A stretch of DNA of 64,000 nucleotides. It comes from JAVBKU01 sp031553875 (GTDB lineage: Bacteria > Bacteroidota > Bacteroidia > Bacteroidales > Rikenellaceae). Below are positions 1 through 8,381 of the stretch, piece by piece. Location of the stretch: positions 248,001-312,000 of the forward strand of contig JAVBKU010000004.1 in NCBI GenBank assembly GCA_031553875.1. Reading direction: 5' to 3'. Position 1 is the first letter of the stretch; every line of letters begins with the position of its first letter. The translations under genes and the position numbers were made by a program. A model generated the notes under the pieces. It was not told the origin of the DNA. It was given only the letters and a program-made list of their open reading frames with translations, and made no database searches.

Positions 1-402
1 AAGGAAAAGTCAATGCTCAACACTCCTCCCGTATTCCCCATCTTCGTGGTGAAGGAAACGCTGAAGTGGCTGAAGTCTATAGGTGGCGTGCCTGCTATCG
101 AAAAGATCAACAAGGAAAAGGCCGACATGCTCTACGGTGAGATCGACCGCAACAGCCTGTTCGTAGGCACTGTTGAAAAGGCCGACCGCTCGAGGATGAA
201 CATCTGCTTCGTGATGAGCAAGGGCAACGAAGAGCTTGAAGGCGAGTTCCTCGAATTTGCCAAGTCTCGCGGCATGGTGGGCATCAAGGGTCACCGTCTG
301 GTGGGTGGTTTCCGCGCGTCTACCTACAACGCCCTCCCCATCGAAAGCGTGAAGGCTCTGGTAGACTGCATGCAGGAATTCGAAGCCAAGCACAAGAAAT
401 AA
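1..402 (+). CDS. serC: Phosphoserine aminotransferase, C-terminal part (5' truncated by window)
   Basis: The reading frame is open from base 1, so the true start lies upstream of the window. The visible 133 residues match the C-terminal small domain of the PLP-dependent enzyme that makes phosphoserine from 3-phosphohydroxypyruvate and glutamate in the cytosol. Typical features are the NTPPVFPIFVVKETLKWLK helix region near the start and the end segment GHRLVGGFRASTYNALP, which carries the substrate-binding Arg and the conserved NA(L/M)P motif. The next gene is serA, which catalyses the preceding step, so this is the usual Bacteroidales serC-serA pairing. A MITE-like element now separates the two. 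Confidence 0.93.
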   Translation, partial: KEKSMLNTPPVFPIFVVKETLKWLKSIGGVPAIEKINKEKADMLYGEIDRNSLFVGTVEKADRSRMNICFVMSKGNEELEGEFLEFAKSRGMVGIKGHRLVGGFRASTYNALPIESVKALVDCMQEFEAKHKK

Positions 403-421
403 GCAATTTTCACCGAAACAT

Positions 422-588
422 TAAGAGTTTGTCTAGAACTTGTTACCGAAGTTATTTTATAACTTATTTTAGATGACTTTTAATCGGGAAGTGAGGCGAA
501 TAGCGGCTCCTATTTAACGAGCTTCACGGTTAAAAGGAGCGAAAAGGAGTATAAAAGAACGAGATTAATAATTTTAGACAAACTCTAA
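422..588. mobile_element. MITE-like element with TAA target duplication
   Basis: An 11-bp perfect terminal inverted repeat GAGTTTGTCTA (425-435) / TAGACAAACTC (575-585) bounds a 161-bp non-coding segment. Partial similarity between the arms extends a further ~10 bp inward. Both ends are flanked by TAA (422-424 and 586-588), as expected for a 3-bp TNA target duplication of IS5-group elements. No transposase fits inside. This is inferred to be a non-autonomous element inserted between serC and serA, and it may now supply serA's upstream region. Confidence 0.6.
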
Positions 589-601
589 AAACCATACGGT
601 T

Positions 602-1522
602 ATGAAAGTATTGGTAGCAACTGAAAAACCTTTTGCCAAGGCAGCTGTCGACGGCATTAAGGATATAATCGCCAAAGCGGGCCACGAAATAGCCCTGCTG
701 GAAAAATATGCAGACAAAGCCGAGCTTCTGGCAGCCGTTAAGGACGCCGACGCCCTGATCATCCGCAGCGACAAGGTCACTCCCGAGGTTGTGGCCGCAG
801 CAGGTAAACTCAAGATCGTTGTGCGCGCCGGAGCGGGTTATGACAACGTAGACCTCCCCTCTTGCACCGACAAGGGTATCGTGGTGATGAACACTCCCGG
901 CCAGAACTCCAACGCTGTGGCCGAGTTGGCCATAGGCATGATGATATTCATGGCCCGCAACCAGTTCACCCCCGGCACAGGTACGGAGATCAGCGGCAAG
1001 AGGCTGGGCATCCATGCCTACGGTAACGTAGGCCGCCTGGTTGGCCGCTACGGCAAGGCTATGGGCATGAAGGTTACTGCCTTCGACCCCTTCGCCGATC
1101 CCAAGGTATTCGAGTGCGACGACGTACAGGTGGCTTGCTCTGAAAAGGACCTTTACGCCAACTCGGACTATCTGTCGCTCCACATTCCCGCCACTCCGCA
1201 GACCAAGAACTCGATCAACTACGACCTGCTGACAAGCATGCCCAAGGGTGCTACCTTGGTCAACACCGCCCGCAAGGAGGTTATCGACGAAGCAGGTATG
1301 ATCAAGGCGCTGGAAGAAAGGCAGGACCTGAAATACATCACCGACATCGCGGCCGACTCACAGAGCCTGATGGAAGAGAAGTTCGGCAAACGCGTATTCG
1401 CCACAGCCAAGAAGATGGGCGCCGAGACAGCCGAAGCCAATATCAACGCCGGCCTTGCTGCCGCGAACCAGATCGTGGCCTTCTTCGAAAGCGGCGACAA
1501 GCGTTTCCAGGTAAACAAATAG
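602..1522 (+). CDS. serA: D-3-phosphoglycerate dehydrogenase, short form without ACT domain
   Basis: This 306-residue enzyme oxidises 3-phosphoglycerate to 3-phosphohydroxypyruvate with NAD, the first step of serine synthesis. The N-terminal 2-hydroxyacid dehydrogenase fold is followed by a dinucleotide-binding turn at residues ~136-144 (GIHAYGNVG, where the first Gly of the usual GxGxxG is Ala). An NTARKEVIDE segment carries the catalytic Arg. There is no C-terminal ASB/ACT regulatory region, so serine feedback through ACT is not expected. The usual catalytic His (TPHIGA) is replaced by Lys: AKKMGAETAEA, Lys270/271. This resembles the lysine-type short PGDH known from Entamoeba and some Bacteroidetes. 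Confidence 0.93.
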   Translation: MKVLVATEKPFAKAAVDGIKDIIAKAGHEIALLEKYADKAELLAAVKDADALIIRSDKVTPEVVAAAGKLKIVVRAGAGYDNVDLPSCTDKGIVVMNTPGQNSNAVAELAIGMMIFMARNQFTPGTGTEISGKRLGIHAYGNVGRLVGRYGKAMGMKVTAFDPFADPKVFECDDVQVACSEKDLYANSDYLSLHIPATPQTKNSINYDLLTSMPKGATLVNTARKEVIDEAGMIKALEERQDLKYITDIAADSQSLMEEKFGKRVFATAKKMGAETAEANINAGLAAANQIVAFFESGDKRFQVNK

Positions 1523-1554
1523 CAACGCCTGCCCGCGCTTAGCGCGAGAAAACT

Positions 1555-1595
1555 ATCAGGGCGCTCTGGCTTATTGGCAGAGTGCCCTGATTTTA
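1555..1595 (+). terminator. Rho-independent terminator after serA
   Basis: Fourteen-base arms ATCAGGGCGCTCTG (1555-1568) and CAGAGTGCCCTGAT (1578-1591), with one mismatch, are separated by a 9-base loop and followed by TTTT. It closes the serC-serA unit. Confidence 0.8.
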
Positions 1596-1686
1596 TAGAC
1601 GGTATAAGGCAGATAAGGTACTCTACCCGTTTTATTTTCGGAATAAAAGTGTTATTTTGCACCCTAATTTCAATTCAAGTAAGCGT

Positions 1687-3528
1687 ATGTTCATGAAAAC
1701 TCTTTTGTCGACAGGAATGATGGCCGTGGCGTGTAGCGCCGTGGCACAGAATAGCGCGATCGATGGTAACGATCCGCTGAAAACGGTCATGGTCATAGGT
1801 GACAAACTCATAAGGGAGACCCCTTTTGAGTATAAGCTGACACTCCCCGCCGCGCGCAGGACGTTCATGACCCTGCAGTGCGTCGATTTCGGACGTTCAT
1901 TCGGGCTCGGCCGCAGCGCCGTGGCCTACGCTTATACACATATGGATATAGCCAAGGATACGGCCTTTCTCATGCAGCTCGACCACAACGACGGTTGTCG
2001 CGTGTGGCTCAACGGTAGCGTGGTGTACGACAAGCAGGGCGACCGCAAGATAAACATCACCGAAGAGGAGCGCGACGTGGAATTGCCTTACGAAGTGATT
2101 CTCAACCTCAAGAAAGGCACTAACAGCCTGCTAATAAAATCTGAGACCGCAGGCGGAGAATGGAAGGTATTTATGCAGCCCCTCCCGCGTAAGGGCGCCG
2201 TGCCTAATAAGAATAGGATCTATCCCTCTATCGGCCTGACAAACGTAAAGAATGTAGATAAGAGCGTAGCCGCTGTAAGCAGCTGGTTGGTGGTGGGCCC
2301 GTTCGCCAATGAGGCCGCCTCTGGTAAGCGCAAGGGTATGGATGCGGCCTACGCGCCTGAGAGCGGCATAAGTTTCGGTCGCATGTATGCCGGCATCGAT
2401 ACACCCATAACCTGGACCATCCCCAAGGTGGAAGTACTGGGCGACCTTATCGACAAGAAAGACTGGGGCACCAACTACACATGGAATTACCACAACGGAG
2501 GCGTGGCCTGGGCCATGCAGTACCTTTCCGAGATGTCGGGCGATAAGAAGTATAACGAATACGCCGACCGTTTCTGCGATTTCCACCTCGACGGCATGCC
2601 GTTCGTGGAGTATCAGAAAAACACTCTCAACGCATTTAATTCGGCGGGTGTGGCCATACTCAACACTCCCCTGCTTGATTTCACGCTCGCTCCCGCCCTG
2701 CCATTTATATACAGGCTTCGCAAGGAGGCCGATTTCGATGGGAAGCAGAAATACGTCGATTTCATAAACCGTATGATAGAATATGCCCGCCACGGTCAGG
2801 TGCGTCTGCCCGATTCGGGTATCTACACTCGCATAACGCCCAAGAAGTACACCACATGGGTCGATGATATGTTCATGGGGATTCCGTTCCTCGTGCAAGC
2901 TTCGATGTACGTGACCGACAAGGCGATTAAGGATGCCCTTATGGAGGACGCGGCCAAGCAGGTGCTTGGATTTGCCGACGAGGTGTGGGATGCCCCGGCG
3001 GGCCTTTACACCCACGCCCGCGTTAAGGGCTCGGAGATTACCCATTCCCACTGGTCGAGGGCCAACGGTTGGGCCGTGTGGGCTATGTCCGACCTCCTGC
3101 TGCAGCTCTCTCCCAAGAGCAAATACTATAAACCCGTAATGGAACAGTACCGCAAACATGTTGAATCTTTGGTGAAGCTGCAAGATAAGAGTGGTCTGTG
3201 GCACAACGTGTTGGATCGTCCGGACTCTCCTCTGGAAGTATCCGGCTCCGCCATATTCACCCTGGCCATAGCGCGCGGCGTCACCCACGGCTGGCTCGAT
3301 GCTAAGAAGTACTACCCGGTAGCCATGAAAGGCTGGCTCGGTGTCACCAAAGAGATCGAACCCAACGGCACTGTACACAAGATATGCGTGGGTACGATGT
3401 TTTCTGAAAACATAGATTTCTATCTCAACCGCCCCTTCTTTGACGACGACACCCACGGCCTTTTCGCCGTTATATTCGCAGGGATCGAGACCCACAAGAT
3501 GTTGCAAACTTTACAATCCAAGAAATAG
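1687..3528 (+). CDS. Secreted GH105-like unsaturated uronyl hydrolase with N-terminal accessory domain
   Basis: About 613 residues. The start is placed at ATG 1687 (or 1693) because a signal peptide follows (MKTLLSTGMMAVACSAVAQ) and the longer frame would run into the likely promoter. Residues ~25-260 form a beta-rich accessory region. The C-terminal ~370 residues are an (alpha/alpha)6-barrel with family GH88/GH105 features: WVDDMFMG, HSHWSRANGW and a late DDDTHG. Such enzymes remove the 4,5-unsaturated uronic acid left by polysaccharide lyases, typically rhamnogalacturonan fragments, in the periplasm or outside the cell. No lyase or Sus genes lie beside it. It stands alone between serine genes and the DUF1015 gene. 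Confidence 0.8.
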   Translation: MFMKTLLSTGMMAVACSAVAQNSAIDGNDPLKTVMVIGDKLIRETPFEYKLTLPAARRTFMTLQCVDFGRSFGLGRSAVAYAYTHMDIAKDTAFLMQLDHNDGCRVWLNGSVVYDKQGDRKINITEEERDVELPYEVILNLKKGTNSLLIKSETAGGEWKVFMQPLPRKGAVPNKNRIYPSIGLTNVKNVDKSVAAVSSWLVVGPFANEAASGKRKGMDAAYAPESGISFGRMYAGIDTPITWTIPKVEVLGDLIDKKDWGTNYTWNYHNGGVAWAMQYLSEMSGDKKYNEYADRFCDFHLDGMPFVEYQKNTLNAFNSAGVAILNTPLLDFTLAPALPFIYRLRKEADFDGKQKYVDFINRMIEYARHGQVRLPDSGIYTRITPKKYTTWVDDMFMGIPFLVQASMYVTDKAIKDALMEDAAKQVLGFADEVWDAPAGLYTHARVKGSEITHSHWSRANGWAVWAMSDLLLQLSPKSKYYKPVMEQYRKHVESLVKLQDKSGLWHNVLDRPDSPLEVSGSAIFTLAIARGVTHGWLDAKKYYPVAMKGWLGVTKEIEPNGTVHKICVGTMFSENIDFYLNRPFFDDDTHGLFAVIFAGIETHKMLQTLQSKK

Positions 3529-3551
3529 ACAACTGAAAAATATATTCTATC

Positions 3552-4790
3552 ATGGTAAAGATCAAACCTTTCAAGGGCATACGCCCGCCCCGCGAGCTGG
3601 CCGCAGAAGTGGCCTCACGCCCTTACGACGTACTCAACTCCGTTGAAGCCAAGGCCGAAGCGACCGAGAAATCGCTGCTGCACATTATAAAACCCGAGAT
3701 CGACTTCGACCCCATCGCCGACGAACACTCGCAGGCGGTATATGACAAAGCCGTGGAAAACTTCGGCAAGTGGAAGAGCAAAGGCTGGCTCAAGCAGGAC
3801 GGCGAAGAGAAGTATTACATCTACGCCCAGACCATGGACGGCAGGACACAGTACGGCCTTGTGGCCGCCTGCGACTTCGAGGACTATGTGAGCGGCAAGA
3901 TCAAGAAGCACGAGCTCACCCGCCCCGACAAGGAGGAAGACAGAATGATCCACGTGAGGATACAGAACGCCAATATCGAGCCGGTGTTCTTCTCCTACCC
4001 CGCCCACAAAGAGATCGACAAGATCGTGGCCGAGGTGATAAAGAATAAGCCCGAATATGATTTTACTGCCGCCGATGGTTTCGGACACAAGTTCTGGACT
4101 GTCGACGACAAGGCTACAATAAAGAGGATCAGCGAGATATTCGCCACTATCCCCGCCCTGTACGTGGCCGACGGACACCACCGTACTGCCGCAGCCGCAC
4201 GTGTGGGAGCAGAGAAGAAGGCCGCCAATCCCAACCATACCGGTAATGAGGAGTACAACTTCTTCCTCGCGGTGATCTTCCCCGATAACCAGCTGAAGAT
4301 CATCGACTACAACCGCCTGATGAAAGACCTTAACGGCCTCTCGGAAGAGCAGTTCATCGCCGCCCTCGGCAAGGACTTCGACGTGAAGGAGATGGGCAAG
4401 GAAATTTTCAAGCCCACCGCCCTGCACAACTTCTCTATGTATCTGGGTGGCAGGTGGTACAGCCTCACCGCCAAGAAGGGCACTTACGACGACAACGACC
4501 CCATAGGCGTGCTCGACGTGACCATTCTATCTAACCTGGTGCTCGATCAACTCCTGGGCGTGAAGGACCTGCGTACCGACAAGAGGGTCGATTTCGTGGG
4601 CGGTATCCGTGGCCTGGGCGAATTACAGCGCAGGGTCGACAGCGGAGAAATGAAGGTGGCTTTCGCCCTCTATCCCGTGTCGATGAAGCAGCTTATCGAT
4701 ATCGCCGACACCGGCAATATCATGCCCCCGAAGACCACATGGTTCGAGCCTAAGCTCAGGTCGGGCCTGGTAATCCACTCGTTGGACTAA
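3552..4790 (+). CDS. DUF1015 family protein
   Basis: A 412-residue cytosolic protein of the DUF1015 family, starting MVKIKPFKGIRPP, a typical beginning for the family. Further family hallmarks are the segment ALYVADGHHRTAAA near residue 210 and the C-terminal region KDLRTDKRVDFVGG. The function is not established. In many Bacteroidales it follows serC-serA, and a link to serine or amino-acid metabolism has been guessed from that context. Here it is 23 bp downstream of the GH105-like gene and probably co-transcribed with it. Length and domain are complete. Confidence 0.85.
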   Translation: MVKIKPFKGIRPPRELAAEVASRPYDVLNSVEAKAEATEKSLLHIIKPEIDFDPIADEHSQAVYDKAVENFGKWKSKGWLKQDGEEKYYIYAQTMDGRTQYGLVAACDFEDYVSGKIKKHELTRPDKEEDRMIHVRIQNANIEPVFFSYPAHKEIDKIVAEVIKNKPEYDFTAADGFGHKFWTVDDKATIKRISEIFATIPALYVADGHHRTAAAARVGAEKKAANPNHTGNEEYNFFLAVIFPDNQLKIIDYNRLMKDLNGLSEEQFIAALGKDFDVKEMGKEIFKPTALHNFSMYLGGRWYSLTAKKGTYDDNDPIGVLDVTILSNLVLDQLLGVKDLRTDKRVDFVGGIRGLGELQRRVDSGEMKVAFALYPVSMKQLIDIADTGNIMPPKTTWFEPKLRSGLVIHSLD

Positions 4791-4944
4791 GTAGGAAGTA
4801 AACTCCGCGCCATCTAACGACCGCTCCGGATTAAAAACGTATTCCCGCACAACACACAGAACTTCGCGAAGAATAACGGCAACAGGGCGGTTTAGGTGTC
4901 GTATTTGTATTAAAAAAGGATTTAAACGCCCCTTGCGTAAACTT

Positions 4945-4952
4945 TAACTTTG
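4945..4952 (+). promoter_or_regulatory. -7 element of the kor/vor operon promoter
   Basis: TAACTTTG is an exact match to the Bacteroidota TAnnTTTG element, 23 bp before the ferredoxin start. No clear -33 box is visible. Confidence 0.6.
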
Positions 4953-4974
4953 AGGGGCAAACCAATATCTGTTT

Positions 4975-5202
4975 ATGGCTAAGATAAGAGGTAGACTTGT
5001 AATAGATACCGAGCGTTGCAAGGGTTGCAGCGTGTGCGTGGTGGCCTGTCCGATGAAGATTCTCGAACTGTCGCCGGAGGTCAACTCCAAGGGTTACAAC
5101 TTCTTGCGCGTAGCAAGGCCCGACGAATGTACGGGATGCGCCAACTGCGCCATCGTGTGCCCCGACAACTGCATAACCGTGTATCGATCGAAAGTTGAAT
5201 AG
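4975..5202 (+). CDS. korD: 2-oxoacid:ferredoxin oxidoreductase, ferredoxin (delta) subunit
   Basis: A 75-residue two-cluster [4Fe-4S] ferredoxin. Two cysteine sets are visible: CKGCSVCVVACP (residues ~14-25) and CTGCANCAIVCP (~52-63). It passes electrons from the TPP enzyme to free ferredoxin. It is the first gene of a four-gene unit ordered delta-alpha-beta-gamma. The same layout is annotated either as 2-oxoglutarate (Kor) or branched-chain 2-oxoacid (Vor) oxidoreductase, and the sequence alone does not settle the substrate. Confidence 0.88.
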   Translation: MAKIRGRLVIDTERCKGCSVCVVACPMKILELSPEVNSKGYNFLRVARPDECTGCANCAIVCPDNCITVYRSKVE

Positions 5203-5258
5203 TGTCTGCCCTGCCCTCGCTTTATGGGTGTGCGGCGGATGGATGAAAAGATATTTTT

Positions 5259-6347
5259 ATGGAAGAGATAAAATTGATGAAGGGTAACGAGGTTATTGCG
5301 GAAGCGGCTGTGCGCTGCGGGTGCGACGGCTATTTCGGCTACCCTATCACCCCCCAGTCGGAGGTACTGGAAACGCTGACCGAGATGCGTCCGTGGGAGA
5401 CCACAGGGATGGTCGTGCTGCAGACCGAGAGCGAGATAGCCTCCATTAACATGCTCTACGGAGCGGCCGGGTGCGGCAAGAGGGTGATGACCTCGTCTTC
5501 GAGCCCCGGCATAAGCCTTATGAGCGAGGGGATAAGCTATATCGCCGGCGCGGAACTGCCCTGCGTGATACTCAACGTGGCGCGCGGAGGCCCCGGCCTG
5601 GGCACGATACAGCCCTCGCAGGCCGACTATTTCCAGGCGGTGAAGGGCGGCGGTCACGGCGACTTCAATCTTATAGTGCTGGCTCCCAACTCGGTACAGG
5701 AGATGCACGACTTCGTATCTCTGGGCTTCGAATTGGCATTCAGGTATCTTAATCCGGTCATGATCCTTTCCGACGGGGTTATCGGCCAGATGATGGAGAA
5801 GGTGGTGCTTCGTCCGCAGGAACCGCGTTGGACCGATGAGTACATAATTAAGAATCACGGTTCGTGGGCCGTTACCGGCAAGAAAGGGCGCGGGCGTAAT
5901 ATCGTAACCTCGCTTGAGATCGACCCCGTAGAGCAGGAAAAGGTCAACAAGAAGCTTCAGGCCAAATATCAGACTATACGCGAGAAGGAGGTACGCTACG
6001 AGATGTTCGACTGCGACGATGCCGACTATGTGATCGTGGCTTACGGATCCTCGGCGCGCATATCGCGTAAGGTAGTGGAAATGGCCCGCGAATATGGCTA
6101 CAAGGTGGGCCTGCTGCGTCCAATCACGCTCTTCCCTTTCCCCGAAGCTCCTATAAAGGAGTTGTCAAAAAGAGTCAAGGGATTCCTCTCTGTGGAGATG
6201 AGCGCAGGACAGATGGTCTACGACGTGCGCCTGGCGGCAGGATGCAGTGTACCCGTGGAGCACTACGGACGTATGGGCGGTATCGTCCACTCCCCTTCCG
6301 ACGTGTACGAAGGACTTAAAACTCAATTATTGGATAAGGTAAAGTAG
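5259..6347 (+). CDS. korA: 2-oxoacid:ferredoxin oxidoreductase, alpha subunit (KorA/VorB type)
   Basis: A 362-residue subunit combining the pyrimidine-binding half of the TPP site with a C-terminal domain II. It begins MKGNEVIAEAAVRCGCDGYFGYPITPQSE, where the GYPITPxSE motif contacts TPP. It works with the following beta and gamma proteins in CoA-dependent oxidative decarboxylation of a 2-oxoacid, feeding acyl-CoA and reduced ferredoxin into anaerobic metabolism, or running in reverse for CO2 fixation. Only 4 bp separate it from the beta gene. At ~360 aa it matches proteins named VorB in Bacteroidales, so the valine-derived oxoacid is a real alternative. Confidence 0.88.
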   Translation: MEEIKLMKGNEVIAEAAVRCGCDGYFGYPITPQSEVLETLTEMRPWETTGMVVLQTESEIASINMLYGAAGCGKRVMTSSSSPGISLMSEGISYIAGAELPCVILNVARGGPGLGTIQPSQADYFQAVKGGGHGDFNLIVLAPNSVQEMHDFVSLGFELAFRYLNPVMILSDGVIGQMMEKVVLRPQEPRWTDEYIIKNHGSWAVTGKKGRGRNIVTSLEIDPVEQEKVNKKLQAKYQTIREKEVRYEMFDCDDADYVIVAYGSSARISRKVVEMAREYGYKVGLLRPITLFPFPEAPIKELSKRVKGFLSVEMSAGQMVYDVRLAAGCSVPVEHYGRMGGIVHSPSDVYEGLKTQLLDKVK

Positions 6348-6351
6348 AGAT

Positions 6352-7101
6352 ATGGAACAGGCAAACGAAACACTTGTTTTCTCGAGGCCGAGGCTGATGA
6401 CCGACGCCGTGCTGCACTACTGCCCAGGCTGTAGCCACGGTACGGTGCATAAGATCGTGGCCGAGGTGATAGACGAGATGGGCATGGAAGAGAAGGCCAT
6501 AGGCGTGTCGCCGGTGGGATGCTCGGTATTCGCGTATAACTATATAGATATCGACTGGGTGCAGTCGGCCCACGGTCGCGCGGCGGCGGTGGCCACAGGC
6601 ATAAAGAGGATACAGCCCGATAAGATGGTCTTTACATACCAGGGCGACGGCGACCTTGCGGCCATTGGTACAGGTGAAACCATCCACGCCTGCAACCGGG
6701 GCGACAACATCACCATTATCTATATCAACAACGCCATCTACGGGATGACCGGCGGCCAGATGGCCCCCACGACCATCCTCGGCATGAAGACCACCACCAC
6801 TCCCGACGGCCGCACCCCGGCCCTGCACGGCTATCCGTTCGCCGTGTCGGATATGGTGGCGAGGCTCGACGGCGTGTGCTACTCCACTCGCCAGAGCGTG
6901 CAGGCTCCGGCCAACGTGCGCAGGGCCAAGAAGGCTATTCGCAAGGCGTTTGAGAATTCGATGCAGAACAAAGGCCTGTCGTTCGTGGAGATAGTGGCCA
7001 CCTGTAATTCGGGCTGGAAGATGAGCCCCACAGGCGCCAACACATGGATGGAGGAGAATATGTTCCCCGTCTATCCGCTGGGCGACATAAAAGATATTTA
7101 A
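6352..7101 (+). CDS. korB: 2-oxoacid:ferredoxin oxidoreductase, TPP-binding beta subunit
   Basis: A 249-residue protein carrying the diphosphate/Mg half of the TPP site. It has CPGCSHGTVHK near residue 24, the GDGDLAAIGTGE motif (residues ~101-112; the GDG-N TPP signature continues to the following NNAIYGMTGGQ), and SPTGANTWMEENMFPVYPLGDI at the end. It is translated with korA and korC in one transcript and forms the catalytic dimer core with the alpha subunit in the cytosol. Confidence 0.9.
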   Translation: MEQANETLVFSRPRLMTDAVLHYCPGCSHGTVHKIVAEVIDEMGMEEKAIGVSPVGCSVFAYNYIDIDWVQSAHGRAAAVATGIKRIQPDKMVFTYQGDGDLAAIGTGETIHACNRGDNITIIYINNAIYGMTGGQMAPTTILGMKTTTTPDGRTPALHGYPFAVSDMVARLDGVCYSTRQSVQAPANVRRAKKAIRKAFENSMQNKGLSFVEIVATCNSGWKMSPTGANTWMEENMFPVYPLGDIKDI

Positions 7102-7122
7102 GCCGTAAAACAGTAGAGAGAT

Positions 7123-7668
7123 ATGTTTAAGGAAGAGATAATAATAGCAGGATTCGGCGGCCAGGGCGTGCTGTCTATGGGTAAGATACTCGCCTACTCC
7201 GGCGTGATGCAGGGCAAAGAGGTGAGCTGGATGCCCGCCTACGGCCCCGAGATGAGGGGAGGTACGGCCAATGTGACCGTTATAATCAGTGACACAACCA
7301 TCAGTTCGCCCATCCTGCACGAGTTCGATACGGCCATAATACTCAATCAGCAGAGTATGGACAAGTTCGAGCCGAGGGTTAAAAAAGGCGGCGTGCTTAT
7401 ATACGATCCCAACGGCATTATCCGCACGCCTGTGCGTACGGATATCGACGTATATGCCATCGACGCCACGGCTGAGGCGGCCCGTATTTCCAACCCCAGG
7501 GTATTCAACACGATGATTCTCGGCGGTTATATCAAGGTGCGCGGCACGCTTGACCTGGAAAGCGTGTACAGCGGCCTCGAAAAATCGCTGCCCGAACGCC
7601 TGCACAAGTCGCTCCCAGCCAATAAAGAGGCGATACAGATAGGGATGAATATTATCAGGAAGATGTAA
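7123..7668 (+). CDS. korC: 2-oxoacid:ferredoxin oxidoreductase, gamma subunit
   Basis: A 181-residue protein of the catalytic domain shared by pyruvate/2-oxoacid ferredoxin oxidoreductases. It begins with IIIAGFGGQGVLSMGKILAY, and then has SWMPAYGPEMRGGTANVTVIIS, both diagnostic for the gamma subunit. It is the last gene of the korDABC unit and is followed directly by a terminator. The subunit contributes to CoA and oxoacid binding. Confidence 0.9.
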   Translation: MFKEEIIIAGFGGQGVLSMGKILAYSGVMQGKEVSWMPAYGPEMRGGTANVTVIISDTTISSPILHEFDTAIILNQQSMDKFEPRVKKGGVLIYDPNGIIRTPVRTDIDVYAIDATAEAARISNPRVFNTMILGGYIKVRGTLDLESVYSGLEKSLPERLHKSLPANKEAIQIGMNIIRKM

Positions 7669-7692
7669 TCCTGCTGCGTATTATAAATTAAG

Positions 7693-7719
7693 AAAGGAAG
7701 CTGCGAGGCTTCCTTTTTT
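7693..7719 (+). terminator. Rho-independent terminator after korC
   Basis: Stem AAAGGAAGC (7693-7701) / GCTTCCTTT (7708-7716) with a 6-base loop and a T tract. It ends the kor operon. Confidence 0.85.
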
Positions 7720-7800
7720 AATTTACTCAAACGAAAGGCACACATCATGTTATATATTAGAATAATTTCGTACATTCATATATAGCTAAATACTATCGAT

Positions 7801-8361
7801 ATGAAGAAGATTGTAATGCTTTTGTGTGCCGTATGTTGGACATGTACATCGTTTGCACAATCTGCCAATGGGCGTATCTTAAAGTCATATGTCAACAAGC
7901 CCGTAAATCATCAGGCTATCGACAAAGTCATAGGAGCGGAATCGAGACCGGGATCACAATGTTCAGCGTTTGAAAAAGACGGCTGCCTTTTTAGCGTCTG
8001 GGTGTATTCAAATTGGCAGGAATCATCTTTGTCTGTATATGTACTTCTTCAGCATACGAAAGATGCAGTAATAATAATGAAAGATTTCTTCATTATAGAT
8101 TCCAAGGAACTTAGACGCCAATATCCTGGTAAAGACTTAGGTGGAGGTATAGATAATCAATATAAAGAAGAGAATGGCAAATGGGCTATGGACAATTTGC
8201 TCATAACGATTTACGACTATGGTGAAAAAGATGCCCACGGGGAGAATCCCGAATATTATACCAGAATACTCAAGGCGTGGACTATCGATAAAAAGAGATT
8301 GAAGTTCACAGAAATCCCGACCAAGGGCCTAACCCATTATAACGAGGGTTATGGTGCCTGA
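7801..8361 (+). CDS. Secreted protein of unknown function (AT-rich orphan)
   Basis: 186 residues with a clear signal peptide (MKKIVMLLCAVCWTCTSFA, cleavage before QSANG). The mature part has no motif I recognise. It contains two cysteines (CSAFEKDGC) that could form a disulfide, and alternates hydrophobic and charged stretches like a small alpha/beta domain. A TAATTTCG box (7763-7770, one mismatch to TAnnTTTG) lies 30 bp upstream. It is visibly richer in A and T than its neighbours, has no operon partner, and meets the convergent EEP gene 20 bp downstream. Lateral gain is possible. Confidence 0.75.
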   Translation: MKKIVMLLCAVCWTCTSFAQSANGRILKSYVNKPVNHQAIDKVIGAESRPGSQCSAFEKDGCLFSVWVYSNWQESSLSVYVLLQHTKDAVIIMKDFFIIDSKELRRQYPGKDLGGGIDNQYKEENGKWAMDNLLITIYDYGEKDAHGENPEYYTRILKAWTIDKKRLKFTEIPTKGLTHYNEGYGA

Positions 8362-8381
8362 CAACCGGCGTCAAAATTTCA

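Noticed and set aside
2131..3507. A 458-codon open frame on the minus strand
   Set aside because: It is antisense to the GH105-like gene, has no recognisable domain, and its composition mirrors the codon structure of the sense gene.
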